Below, piece after piece: positions 53,981 to 64,000 of a stretch of DNA of 64,000 nt. The DNA lies in NCBI GenBank assembly GCA_034670405.1, contig JAXDDX010000173.1, positions 404,001-468,000 on the forward strand. Reading direction: 5' to 3'. The translations under genes and the position numbers were made by a program. The stretch comes from Hoplostethus atlanticus. Its lineage: Eukaryota > Chordata > Actinopteri > Trachichthyiformes > Trachichthyidae. Below the pieces are notes generated by a model. It ran no database searches. It was not told the DNA's origin and saw only the letters and a program-made list of their open reading frames with translations. Position 1 is the stretch's first letter; each line of letters begins with the position of its first letter.

Positions 53981-56930
53981 CAGATTATTGGCACCGTTGC
54001 ATTTTACGCAGATAATGTACAATACCTTCTGAAATAATTGGAAGATTTAAACAACTTTAAACAATTTAAACAACTTTCGGTCTTCACACATTCATTCATT
54101 TATTGATTTACAACAGCACATGATCAAACAATAAGAATACAAATTTATGGTTGGAGGAAATTGATTGTCATTTGCAGTGTATTCCAACTGACAGGTTGCA
54201 GGTGCCACATGGTATAAATGAACCAATTAAAAGTGATAAAGCAGTCTGTTCTGCTTTTGTTGTCTGTGAAAATGGTGAAGATAAAGGAGTTGACTAAGTA
54301 TGTCAGAAAAAAATATCACCAAACATAAACACACAAGGCTATAACGCCATATAAAATATTCCTGTTTCCACAGTTCGCAATGTTATTGAAAAGTTTGCTG
54401 CTCATGAAATTGTTAAGAATCAACCTGGATGTGGGAGACATCTCAGATGTCGTTGAAGGTTGGTGCAAACCATTGAATAAACACCTCGCATGACATCCAA
54501 AGTTCTTAATGCTGACCCGAAGAGGTCTGTGGTAATGGTTTCAGACCATACCATATACCTGACACTGATCCAAGAAGGCTTTATTGTCAGAGGCCACGAA
54601 AGATCCCACTGCTGAAAGAAACACAAGAAGGTCCGTTTGATCTTTGCCAAGACCCATCTGGACAAACTTAAATCCTTCTGGGAAAATGTTCTTTTGACCA
54701 ATGAAACTAAATTAGAGCTTGGCAATGCAGATCAGTGCTTTTGTTTACAGATGACGACTTCTAAAGAAAAGAACACCCTGCCTACAGACAAATACAGTAG
54801 AGGTTCCATCATGCTGTCGGACTGCTTTTCTGCCTTGGCTACTGGACATCTTGAACGTGTAAAGGGTATCATGAAATCCAAGATCAAGATTCAAGATTCA
54901 AGATTCAAGAAGTTTAATTGTCACATACACACACGAGGTGTGCAGTGAAATGCAAAGTGGCAATGCTCAGCAGAAATGTGCAAAATAACAGGTTCACACT
55001 ATTTACAATAACCAACACAATATTTACAATGTCACAGTTTTTAAGAGCTCTATATAAAAAACAACACAATATTTACAATAAGAGCACTTTATAAAAAAAT
55101 ATAGTAAAAAAGGGGAAAATTGTATGTATAATATAATATAAACTATAAATTATAAATTATGTGTAGTCTTTACCTAAGTGTGTGTGTGTGCATAAGAGGG
55201 GCAGTGTGTGTGTCTTGGTGGGGGCCCTGGTGAAGTCAGAGTTCACAGTCCTGATGGCCTGAGGAAAGAAACTCCTTCTCAGTCTCTCTGTTTTGGCAGC
55301 GTGACCAGGGAGGCGCTTGCCTGACCGCAGCAGCTGAAACAGACCGTTGTTAGGGTGGTGAGGATCCTTCATGATCCTGCAGGCTCTGGTTCTGCACCTC
55401 CTGGTGTACAAGTCCTGCAGGGTGGGGAGTGTAGTTCCGCCGAACGCACTACTCTCTGCAGAGCCTTCCTGTCCTGAGCGAAGCTATTGCCAAACCAGGC
55501 AGTGATGCTTCCTGTCAGGATGCTCTCTACAGCTCCAGAGTAGAAGGACTGAAGGATCCTCCGGGAGACTTTACATTTCCTCAGTTGCCTGAGGTGGTAA
55601 AGGCGCTGCCTCGCCTTTCTCACCAGAGTGTCAGTGTGTGTGGACCATGTGAGATCTTCGGTGATGTGGACTCCCAGGTATTTATACCTGCTCACCCTCT
55701 CCACAGTATTCCCATTAATCCCCAGTGGTGAGTACGTCCTCTGTTGTAGTGTCCTCCTAAAGTCCACAATCAGCTCCTTAATTTTGGTGACATTCAGGAG
55801 GAGGCTGTTGTCCTGGCACCAGAGTGACAGATCAGCAACTTCCTCCAGGTAGGCCTTCTCGTCGTTGTTGGAGATCAGGCCCACCACCACTGTGTCATCT
55901 GCAAACTTAATGATGGTGTTGGAGCTGAACCTGGCCACACAGTCATATGTGTACAGGGAGTACAGTAGGGGGCTGAGGACGCAACCCTGGGGGGATCCTG
56001 TGTTCAGGGTGAGGGGGTTGGAGGTGTGTCTACCCACCCTGACCACCTGGGGCCTGGCGGTCAGGAAGTCCAGGATCCAGGCACACGGGGGTGTTCAGTC
56101 CCAGCTCAATCAACTTGCCAGCCAGTCTGGTGGGGACTATGGTATTGAAAGCTGAACTATAGTCAATGAACAGCAGTCTCACATAGCCCCCCTTCCGGCT
56201 GTGTGGTGTGCAGTACCTGGGAGACAGCATCATCCGTGGATCTGTTGGGACGATAAGCAAACTGCAGCGGGTCCATGGAGCAAGGGAGGAAGGCGCAGAT
56301 GTAGTCCTTTATCAGCCTCTCGAAGCATTTCATGACCACCGAGGTGAGGGCCACCGGTCGGTAGTCATTCAAGCATGCTGGAGAAGCATTCTTGGGCACA
56401 GGGACAATAGTGGATCTCTTGAAGCAGGCGGGGACCACAGACTCAGCCAGGGAGATGTTGAATATAGTGGTGAACACTGGAGCTAGCTGATTAGCACAGG
56501 TCTTCAGTACTCGCCCAGATATGCCATCTGGACCAGCAGCTTTCCTCAGAAGAGTATCAATGCATTTTGGAGTGAAATGTGCTACCCAGTGTCAGGAAAC
56601 TGGGTGTCAATTGAAGGTCATTGTCCTCCAGCAGGACAATGACTCAAAACACACATCCAAAAGGACCAAGGAATGGTTCAAGAGAAAATGTTGGACTTTT
56701 TCTGGAGTGGCCAGCAATGAGTCCTGATCGCAATCCAATTGAGAACATATGGCGAGACCTGAAATGTGCAGCTGATCAAAGGAATCCTTCAAACCTTTTC
56801 AATTCTGAAGCCATAAAAGATTTATATTTGTATTCTTATTGTTTGATCATGTGCTGTTAGATAAAACAGATGAACGTGTGAAGACGTATAGTTATTTCAG
56901 TTTCCAATTATTTCAGAAGATATTGTACAT
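53981..56930 (+). mobile_element. Tc1-like element split by a LINE
   Basis: The left end has CAGATTATTGGCACCG, and GTACAATACCTTCTGAAATAATTGG is mirrored at the right by CCAATTATTTCAGAAGATATTGTACA. The transposase runs on the plus strand at 54420-54890 (RLIFAKTHLDKLKSFWENVL, TNETKLELG) and resumes after the LINE at about 56545-56800 (VIVLQQDNDSKHTSKRT, NPIENIWRDLK). D, D and E boxes are all traceable, with frame changes. Confidence 0.8.
54889..56543 (-). pseudogene. 5'-truncated LINE RT, same family as 43190-46502
   Basis: The 3' tail (GATTCAA)n is at 54889-54910 and (TG)n near 55178. RT with [40 protein letters not shown] and FADDTVVVG spans 56477-55400. It is truncated at LVFTTIFN/KAAGPDG around 56543. 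Relative to the long copy it has about 55 extra bases near 55420-55475 and a 16-base loss near 56200. Inserted in Tc1 transposase coding. Confidence 0.85.
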
Positions 56931-57990
56931 TAGCTGCATAAAATGGACTTTATAGGCCTAACTAGGTCAGGCTTATAGACAACTGAATTTATGACACAAT
57001 CAATTTTCAATCAATTATAACAAGACATGTACAGAATACGATCAGAACAAAAGCACACGTGAAGAGGTGGTTCGTTAGAGCTCACGTACAATTAAGATAC
57101 ATATTTTTTAAGATATTTATTTTCTACTCTTCGAATTACCCGTGGCTACATCATACCTCTACTTCTATAGTACGTAATAGTGCATGTTTGAGTTGTTTTA
57201 AGCCTCTTCTGAACCCAGAAATCAGCCCCACAATAATTGACACAGCCACTATAATGGTAGCTATATCCAAATCTGAACAATCCCTTTTGAGAAAAATTTG
57301 TGCAACAGACTAAAAAGTGGACTCCATGTTGAGCAAGTTACATAAAAAAAAAAAGTATACACTCTTAAAAGATTTGAACAGCCAAGTCAAGGCAGCCTGT
57401 ATGGATCCCATAGCTATGATAGAGCCCATTAAAGCTACTTGCACAGGTCATGGCTCATACCTGTCTGAGTTAGAAGAGGTAACAAACAATCACTCTGACA
57501 ACATCAAACACTTACAAGGCAGTTCTTGAACTAAGGGGCAAACTAAGCTACTTCAAGAGTTCCTTGATTTGAAGAAAAACCCCACTTTAGACTAGACACA
57601 TCACAGTCTGCAACTTCTACCTGCACAGGGGCAACAAACAACTTCACAGACGTTAGTGACAAAACAAGGGCTGCATGCAGTGAGGTTAGGGGAATCCTAT
57701 GTTGATGTAAGGACTTTTCTATCCGGCAAAGCTTAAGATTCACTCTGGTGACTGGGGAAACCGTGTAGAAATAAATGTGTGGTTATAGGCAAATATTATA
57801 TAGGCAGATAGGGTACGGGTGTGTGTAACTGAGCACTTGATAGTACCTGTAACGTCTCAGTTGGTAGCTGATTAGCTGTAGGATAGCTGTTGGGTTTCAC
57901 TACTGTGAGCTGATGCACTTATCCTTTAAAAATAATGATATAATGATAATAATAAAATTGATTTATATCGCATTTTGTTATTACTATTGT
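56931..57990. other. No secure gene; weak L1 ORF1-like frames
   Basis: Short frames at 57059-57529 (LKDLNSQVKAACMDP, YLSELEEVTNNHSDNIKHL) have coiled-coil character that could be a decayed LINE ORF1. Not convincing. The rest is AT-rich. Confidence 0.3.
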
Positions 57991-57997
57991 CCCGGTT

Positions 57998-58566
57998 ATT
58001 CCCGGGACAATAGTTTAGTCTGAGTGGGTCCAACATGGGAATGACCCGTGTAGACTATAGTCTACATCTGCTGATTTAGGAGAAAAGGGGTCGGACGCAG
58101 CTCGACTGCGGTGTGAACAGGGCAACCCGGGTTATGCATTTGACGGGAACCTCATTGGTTAAGATCAGATCAGAAGCGCATTCGTATGCAAACCAGTTCA
58201 CAACAAGGACCGTTTAAACAATGGACCAATAGAATGAATAACAACGGAGAATTAGAAAGATTCTGAAATCAGAGAGCTTCTGCCCATTCGTGGGGAAGAA
58301 GAAAAAGCGACAAATTACTGGGACGGTAAAAGATTCAATTATCTACAGTGTAGATAATATAATACAGCAATATCACACAGGCAATACAGCAATATCACCT
58401 GTTTAGCCCTGCTAAACGTGACGTATACAGTGACGTATACAGATGGTATACAGATGGAAATATGGTGATACGGGTCTTGTGCGGTCTGGTCTAAATGGTG
58501 ACAACCCGGGTCATTCCCGGGACAATAGTTTAGTCTGAGTGGGTCCAACATGGGAATGACCCGTGT
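57998..58566. repeat. Direct-repeat-bounded DNA-transposon block
   Basis: A 54-bp sequence starting ATTCCCGGGACAATAG and ending GACCCGTGT is identical at 57998-58051 and 58513-58566. Between them lie a palindrome GTAGACTATAGTCTAC at 58050-58065 and an 84-bp segment (58070-58153) found again at 59115-59198. CCCGGG-rich ends resemble small fish DNA transposons. Confidence 0.55.
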
Positions 58567-60020
58567 TCAATAACCTGTGTAAATCCCGGGATTTGTGTGT
58601 GAAAGGGGTATTAGAGACATGTATTTCCTCTGTCAAAGAGCTCCAAAGTTCAGGGGCCCTGATGACAAAAGCACAGTCACCTTTAGTGTTTAATCTGGAC
58701 CAAAGAACATACGATGGGGCTTTGTCTGTAGATGTGAGACTGCATTTTGGCCATGCCGTTTAAGGATTTAAATGTCATTAATAACATCTTAAATCTTATC
58801 AACTCTAAAGGCTGCTGTACTCTGAAGTACTTGAAGGTGAGAAAAAAAATTATAGCTGAGACCTGAATAAAGAGAATAGCAGTAATCAATGCCAGATAAA
58901 ATAAAACCATAAATAACTTTATACATGTCATGAAGTGGCAACAATTATCTAAATTTAGAGATACTCCTCAGCTGAAGGAAGCATCTCAAAATTCAGACCA
59001 GAGGAAACGATTACTCCCAGATTTCTGTGAGCTGGTTTGATGTAGCTTGACATTGGTTGGTTATATTTTCTTTAATTTTGAGTGACATATTAGGTTGGCC
59101 AAACTATGTAAACAGCTGATTTAGGAGAAAAGGGGTCGGACGCAGCTCGACTGCGGTGTGAACAGGGCAACCCGGGTTATGCATTTGACGGGAACCTCTT
59201 AACAGTACATACATATATTGTCAGCATAACCGAAAGGAACGTGTCTATGAATTATATGACCAAGATTAAGCATATGGATAGAAAATAACAAGGGACCCAC
59301 AATGGAACCCTGACACACTCCATAGTCATCTTGGGCATTTATATTTAAATATAAGGAAGAACACCAGTGCCATTAACTCTCATGTAATCCCTTAGACAAG
59401 CAATTAAAATGTTGTGAGGCAAAGGCAAACATTAGTCACAGCCCCTCCCTCTCTCCCATATCTAAAAGAAGGTTTGTCACTCTTAACATGCAGTCTATAT
59501 GCTTAGCATGAAACCTAGATTGGATTTTTTCAAAAAGATCATTTGCTCATGTGGTCACTTAGTTGTTTATACAAAACCTTTTCCCAGAACATTTGACAGA
59601 AATTGTAATTTAGAGATAATTCTATAATAAACAGAATTGGTTACCATTATCTCTTTTAGGAGTATAGGTGGAATTATATCCAGAGGATAAGACGCACATT
59701 TCATTTAGGATACAATTTACATATCTGATTGTACGGTGAGATCAAAGGATGAAATGAGGCACTAGACTGATGGTTGATATATATTGTTTTTAGTAAAGTC
59801 AAATTTCTCAACTTTTGAATTAATCTAAATGGTCTACATCTGCTGTTTACATAGTTTGTTGAAAGACACTATTACCAATCAATACCATTATTTATTATTA
59901 TTGCTGATAGGCATTGGCAAACTTTTTTCTTTTTCCATTACCGGAGTTAAAAGCCATGTCCTCTGTTCTGGCCTACACCTTGCTTGGTTTAATAGGTTAA
60001 AATGTAATGTTAATCCTCCA
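58567..60020. other. Degenerate repeat sequence, no gene
   Basis: 58620-58990 resembles decayed retroposon sequence without a readable frame. The 84-bp repeat (59115-59198) lies within. The remainder is AT-rich. Confidence 0.35.
59115..59198. repeat. 84-bp perfect repeat, second copy
   Basis: Identical to 58070-58153, from GCTGATTTAGGAGAAAAGG to TTTGACGGGAACCTC. Flanks differ immediately outside. Confidence 0.9.
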
Positions 60021-60662
60021 TTATTGATTAATCTCTGACAGTGTTGTCTTTGCTTGGCTTGTCTTGGTGTGTTTTGTGTTGTTGAATCTTCGCCCCAGTC
60101 TGAGGTTTTCTTCTAGGACCTCTCTGTATTTGGCTCCATTCATTATTCCCTCGATCCTGACCAGTCTCACAGTCCCTGCCGCTGAGAAGCATTCCCACAG
60201 CATGATGCTGCCGCCACCATGCTTCACCATAGGGATGGTATTAATCTGAATCTTTTTCCTTATGCTGTCAGAGTCCTTTAGGTTCCATTTGACAAACTCC
60301 AGGCGGGCTGTCATATGCCTTTTACTTGTGGCTTCCATCTAGCCACTACCCTGGTGGTTCCAAACTTCTTCAATTTCACAATGATCCCAACGAGCCGACT
60401 GTGCTCCTGGGAACTCGACACAATTCTATCTCAGAGGACTAGAGAGTTTGTTGGACTTCATGACTTTTTTTTTTTTCTTACGTGCACTGTGAACTGTGGG
60501 ACCTTATATAGACAGGTGTGTGCCTTTCTAAATCCAGTCCAATAAATTGAAGTTGCCACAGGTGGACTACATTCTAGAGAAATCTCAAGGATGATCAAAG
60601 GAAACAGGATGTGAGGAGGATCTGAGCTCAATTTATATTGATATGTAAATTATATATTTCCG

Positions 60663-60699
<37 letters not shown>

Positions 60700-60830
60700 C
60701 AAACATTTCTAAAAACAAGTTTTGACTTTGTCATTGTGGGGTATTGTGTGTAGATTGATGACAAAAAGTGTGGAAAAAGTGAAGGTGTCTGAATACTTGA
60801 AAATACTCCCACCTCTGAGCCCTCAACACT
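60021..60830 (-). pseudogene. Tc1 relic, 5' end and middle of transposase
   Basis: Minus-strand peptide [19 protein letters not shown], then [19 protein letters not shown] and [15 protein letters not shown] (60340-60070). The terminus on the right (GTGTCTGAATACTTGAAAATAC complement, near 60785-60830) is typical Tc1. An internal deletion joins the N-terminal part to the middle. (TA)n is at 60667-60698. Confidence 0.7.
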
Positions 60831-61405
60831 TTAATCGCATTTTGCGGCTAAATATTCTGGGATTAAGGTTGTAGCAGTGGACTTGCATAATGATAATAAA
60901 TAATCACTCCCACATACACCAGTTGCAACCAAAATATGATTGGCCAGCCCCCATTGGTCAATTTTGGAATACTTTGGCAGACATTTTTCTCTACCAACTT
61001 GAAGATTAGATAGTCAATGAGTTATGACCAATTTTGTAATAGGCCACACCTGCTAGAAACTTCATTGCCTAATACCAGCCAAACCATGTAAGATATCAAA
61101 ACAAAGGTTTCTCCAAAACTTTGTGTTAATTGGACCAATGCTGACAGAGGACATGGCAAAATGGCAAAATTGCAGAAAGTCCAATTTGTCAGACAGGGGT
61201 GGAGCGGTTTTAGAGTACAGTCAGCTACATAGGTATTCGTTTTGTGTCAATCAGAACTACGGTGTGGGAGTTCTGGCCTCCTATGTGTAATCAGTGTTTT
61301 TATTTGATTACGGCGACACCATTTTTCCTATCAGGGTCATCTTATTTTGAGTAACAAGTCACCACCAATATCTATCATTTTGCCAAATGGCATACAGTGG
61401 TATAG
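60831..61405. other. No gene seen
   Basis: No exon or element ends recognised; AT-rich. Confidence 0.4.
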
Positions 61406-62028
61406 GTTATGGTAAATGTGGGATATTGGTAAATGTATACATTTCCTGGTAAATGTTTACATTTCCCAGTTAATGTAAGTGGAAAATGCTAGTCACAGTA
61501 GCGCATGGCTCTTTCAGTCCTGTCCCTATGTTTTGTTGTGGGTACGACATACCACATGGCCAAAATACCTCTTTGGACTGGCTTCTGTAGTAAACTGAGA
61601 TCTGGCAGATTCATTCAACACTACAACATCAGGAACTTGGCAACGGCAGACCAGCATTTGGTAAATTGTCTTGCATCCTCTCCCAGTTTACCTGCATCAC
61701 ATTTTTTCTCCAAACTGGTGTCATTGGCACGCGTCTCTACTTTTGGTAGGCAGATAAGACATTGCTGTGACAACCTATGTATTCAACGTGGATGTAATGC
61801 AGATTATGAGGGCAATAATCTGTTAATAAGGCTATTGAGAAGCTGTTAATAAGGCTCTACTAATCAACGTCAGCATCAGTAGGACACTCAAGGACAGAGA
61901 GCTACTACTGTGACTAGCATTTTCCATCCACATTCACCAGTAAATGTATACATTTACCACAGAGTTGGGAAATGTCCACATTTACCCAGAAATGTATACA
62001 TTTACCAAGTTCCGACATTTACCGTAAC
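61406..62028. mobile_element. MITE with repeated GTAAATGT palindromes
   Basis: The ends GTTATGGTAAATGTGGGA and TCCGACATTTACCGTAAC are inverted repeats of 18 bp with one to two mismatches. Each subterminal region carries several copies of GGTAAATGT in both orientations, including GGTAAATGTATACATTT at the left and AAATGTATACATTTACC twice at the right. The inner arms (AAAATGCTAGTCACAGTAG and complement) extend the inverted repeat. A 114-codon interior frame (61505-61849) has no recognisable domain. Confidence 0.7.
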
Positions 62029-62232
62029 ATATATATCATGTACCATCTAACAGTAAATTGTGAAAACTTCGGAAAACAATAAGAAAATATAGCATTCTCT
62101 GAAGAAAATTTGTAACCGTATTATAAATAGTTGAAGTGATGCCACCTGAAGTCTCTTAAGTCTCCGCCACAGCTGGTGTCAGGGCAGGGCGAACCCGCCT
62201 GCCAGCCCAACTCCGCCCCCCACACCCCGCAG
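62029..62232. other. Spacer
   Basis: CT-rich; nothing identified. Confidence 0.35.
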
Positions 62233-62535
62233 CGGCTGTGGCTCAGGGGGTAGAGCGGGTCGTCGGAATTTGACGGGTAATCAGAAGATCGGCGGTTCGA
62301 TCCCAGGCTCCTCCAGTCCACATGTCAAAGTGTCCTTGGGCAAGACACTGAACCCCAAATTGCTCCCGAAGCTGCGCCTTCGGTGTATGAATGGTTAGAT
62401 TCCCCTGATGTGCAGGTTGGCACCTTACATGGTAGCACCCTGCCATCAGTGTATGAATGTATGTGAATGTAGTGTAAAGCGCTTTGAGTGGTCGGAAAGG
62501 CTAGAAAAGCACTATATAAGTACAGACCATTTACC
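62233..62535 (+). repeat. tRNA-derived SINE of percomorph type
   Basis: The head has GGCTGTGGCTCAGGGGGTAG (A-box) and CGGTTCGATCCCAGGCT (B-box). The conserved middle is GTGTCCTTGGGCAAGACACT. The tail has AAAGCGCTTTGAGTGGTCGG and CACTATATAAGTACAGACCATTTACC, as in abundant teleost SINEs. About 300 bp, apparently full length. Confidence 0.85.
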
Positions 62536-63817
62536 CAGCCAACGGCCCAACCACACCCCCCAGTCTGCCACAGTGTGTAAATAGGCTAAGAGATCAACAA
62601 CCAAAATGTTGTAGTTGTGGGTGGCCATGTAGCATATGAAAGATGTGAGGTAATGAAGTGGGAGGTACACTTACAGAAAGTCCAAACCATGAACAAGATA
62701 TTTTATGCAGAAGCAGTAAGAATGGTACAAGGAAGCAATGTAAGGGTGGAGAGGCGTGGACCACCAACCCCTCGTCTGCTGATGTCATCTTTGGCAGGGT
62801 GAACTGAGCCAGTCTGGATGGAGGGGGGTGGCACTCAAACGTCCCATCGCTAAACTGTAGCTTTTGTTTACCCTCTCAGCTCCACACTCCTTCCTCACTC
62901 CCTACCCAGCAACACAGAGATGGGGCAAGTAACCTTGTATATAGGGATGTGGTAGTTTGCGACGATTGGTTCACCAAGAGGGTGGGAAATAAGGTGTCCT
63001 TCCTTAGGAAGCTGATTGGATCATTTCTATACGCAATGGGTGTTAAACTACCTTGAGTAACAATGAGAGGAGATTCAAGCCAGGGGCTTGTCTCACCAAG
63101 TGAGATTAGTGGGTTAGCAAGCTAATATTGGGCATAACACTGGCTTTTCGGTCTCACAAAGGTCGCTCTTTATAGCAGAACCCCATTGGTAACATACGCT
63201 GCATGGCTGAGCAGGTTAGCCGTGGTTATAAGCTAAAGAGGCTTAGGTTATAAGCCTCTTTAGTTAAACATTTACACTTTTTGCAATTTTCCCCCAGCAA
63301 TCCTCTAGCAGCACCAACTCTTATTTATATTTTTTGCATTGCTGAAATTGATTCATTATAATATGCTCTTAACAAATGTTATCCATTTCTTTCCCATACT
63401 TCCCACTAATACAGTCTACTCTATGTTTAAACTGTTCCATTTCTCCAGAGCCCTGTCATCTCCTCAGACTCAGACCATCTCAAGAGGTTGGGGGTCAGAG
63501 TTAGTTTGCAGTGTTCATACATGGCCCAGATTCCGGGGGAAATTTAAGTCCACTTAAATTGGTTGAAATGAGCCAAGTGTGAAAACACCCTTATATTCTC
63601 TTATTTACCTCTTTATTGGTGTGTTTGCTTCAGCACAGCAAATTGTGGCTTATTGTATTGAACTGCTCTAGGCAGGAGGAGATTTTCATGTTGCAAACTT
63701 TGTGGCATTAATTGGTGAAACACGCATGGTTTATTGCAACCATTCTTATGTTTGGTTTCCATATACACCCCTCTCCTGCTTTCTCTGTCATTCAATCTCT
63801 CTCGCTTTCACCATCAG
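62536..63817. other. No gene seen before the terminal exon
   Basis: Short frames only. A hairpin (TAAAGAGGCTTAGGTTATAAGCCTCTTTA) lies at about 63234-63262 inside a stretch resembling a decayed MITE (63080-63265). An upstream exon of the Dok-type gene was looked for and not recognised. Confidence 0.4.
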
Positions 63818-63896
63818 AAATGGAGGCCAGTGTGGTTGTCCCTGTACCACCCCAGTCGTAGTGGAGTAGGGAGACTGGAGATCCAGGACATTGGAG
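63818..63896 (+). CDS. Dok-family PH-domain exon (internal)
   Basis: Acceptor TTTCACCATCAG and donor GTAATG bound 79 bp encoding KWRPVWLSLYHPSRSGVGRL then EIQDIG. The spacing W-x3-W-x2-LY...GV-RLE is that of the first PH-domain exon in Dok1/2/3 adaptor proteins, which dock downstream of receptor tyrosine kinases at the membrane (established). It leaves phase 1. The start exon and the remainder lie outside or were not found, so the paralogue is not named. A single short exon, so moderate confidence. Confidence 0.5.
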
Positions 63897-64000
63897 GTAA
63901 TGTCATCTAACGTCACTAATGAATTTTCAAAACTACATCATAATGCCATTTAAGTGTTTCTGCTATTACCCATTTTAGTGCTGGTGGTTGAGGTTTTTAT

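Noticed and set aside
57359-57529. Possible LINE ORF1 or host coiled-coil gene
   Set aside because: Only short interrupted frames; no poly(A) tail, RRM or splice sites to support it.
61505-61849. A gene inside the MITE
   Set aside because: 114 codons with no domain, no splice or promoter context; most likely chance.
62233-62320. A functional tRNA gene
   Set aside because: The tRNA-like head continues directly into the conserved SINE body and tail; the stems are imperfect.

Overview
The window looks like ordinary ray-finned fish (teleost) nuclear DNA that is very rich in transposable elements. Evidence for this is spliced host exons with GT-AG junctions, Tc1/mariner elements with TA targets, Sushi/Jule-type chromodomain Gypsy elements, BEL/Pao, L1-like and CR1/L2-like LINEs, PIF/Harbinger, TTAA-target DNA transposons and tRNA-derived SINEs. 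There is no bacterial gene organisation, CRISPR array or phage. No species is claimed.

Host genes. Two phase-compatible coding exons on the minus strand (21108-21214 and 22876-23005) encode the signal peptide and start of the mature N-terminus of the glycine receptor beta subunit (glrb). A possible non-coding first exon lies at 38497-38690, which would put most of the repeat cluster from 23 to 38 kb inside intron 1. A Dok-type PH-domain exon is on the plus strand at 63818-63896. A four-exon open model of unknown identity (13404-14213, poly(A) signal at 14309) begins exactly where an LTR ends.

Region by region. 1-4 kb: BEL/Pao LTR and pol fragments, with a Pro/Ala/Glu-rich segment of another retroelement embedded in pol. 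4.4-10.9 kb: two chromodomain-Gypsy pieces head to head, then an LTR and a partial inverted LTR. 10.9-13.4 kb: a long LTR (family A) split by a PIF/Harbinger remnant that itself holds a SINE. 14.5-20.2 kb: BEL, L1 and Gypsy debris. 20-30 kb: glrb exons, a Tc1 relic, small repeats and an ERV-like LTR. 30.1-34.9 kb: a TTAA-flanked DNA transposon carrying a gag-only LTR retrotransposon with an internal duplication. 35-42 kb: family A fragments, Tc1 pieces and an inverted copy of the TTAA element's end. 43.2-46.5 kb: a nearly intact LINE. 46.5-49.8 kb: a second Gypsy type split by a complete-length Tc1. 50-57 kb: Tc1 relics, one holding a solo LTR and another holding a LINE. 57-64 kb: small DNA transposons, a SINE and the Dok-type exon.

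Almost all protein-coding potential is mobile-element pol, gag or transposase in various states of decay. The insertion junctions (TA, TTAA, CAG, AAGT, CATGG) give a readable relative chronology. The least conventional element is the gag-only retrotransposon at 31071-34228, whose zinc-knuckle and proline-alanine-rich protein is also found, without the zinc part, inside the BEL element at the start of the window.
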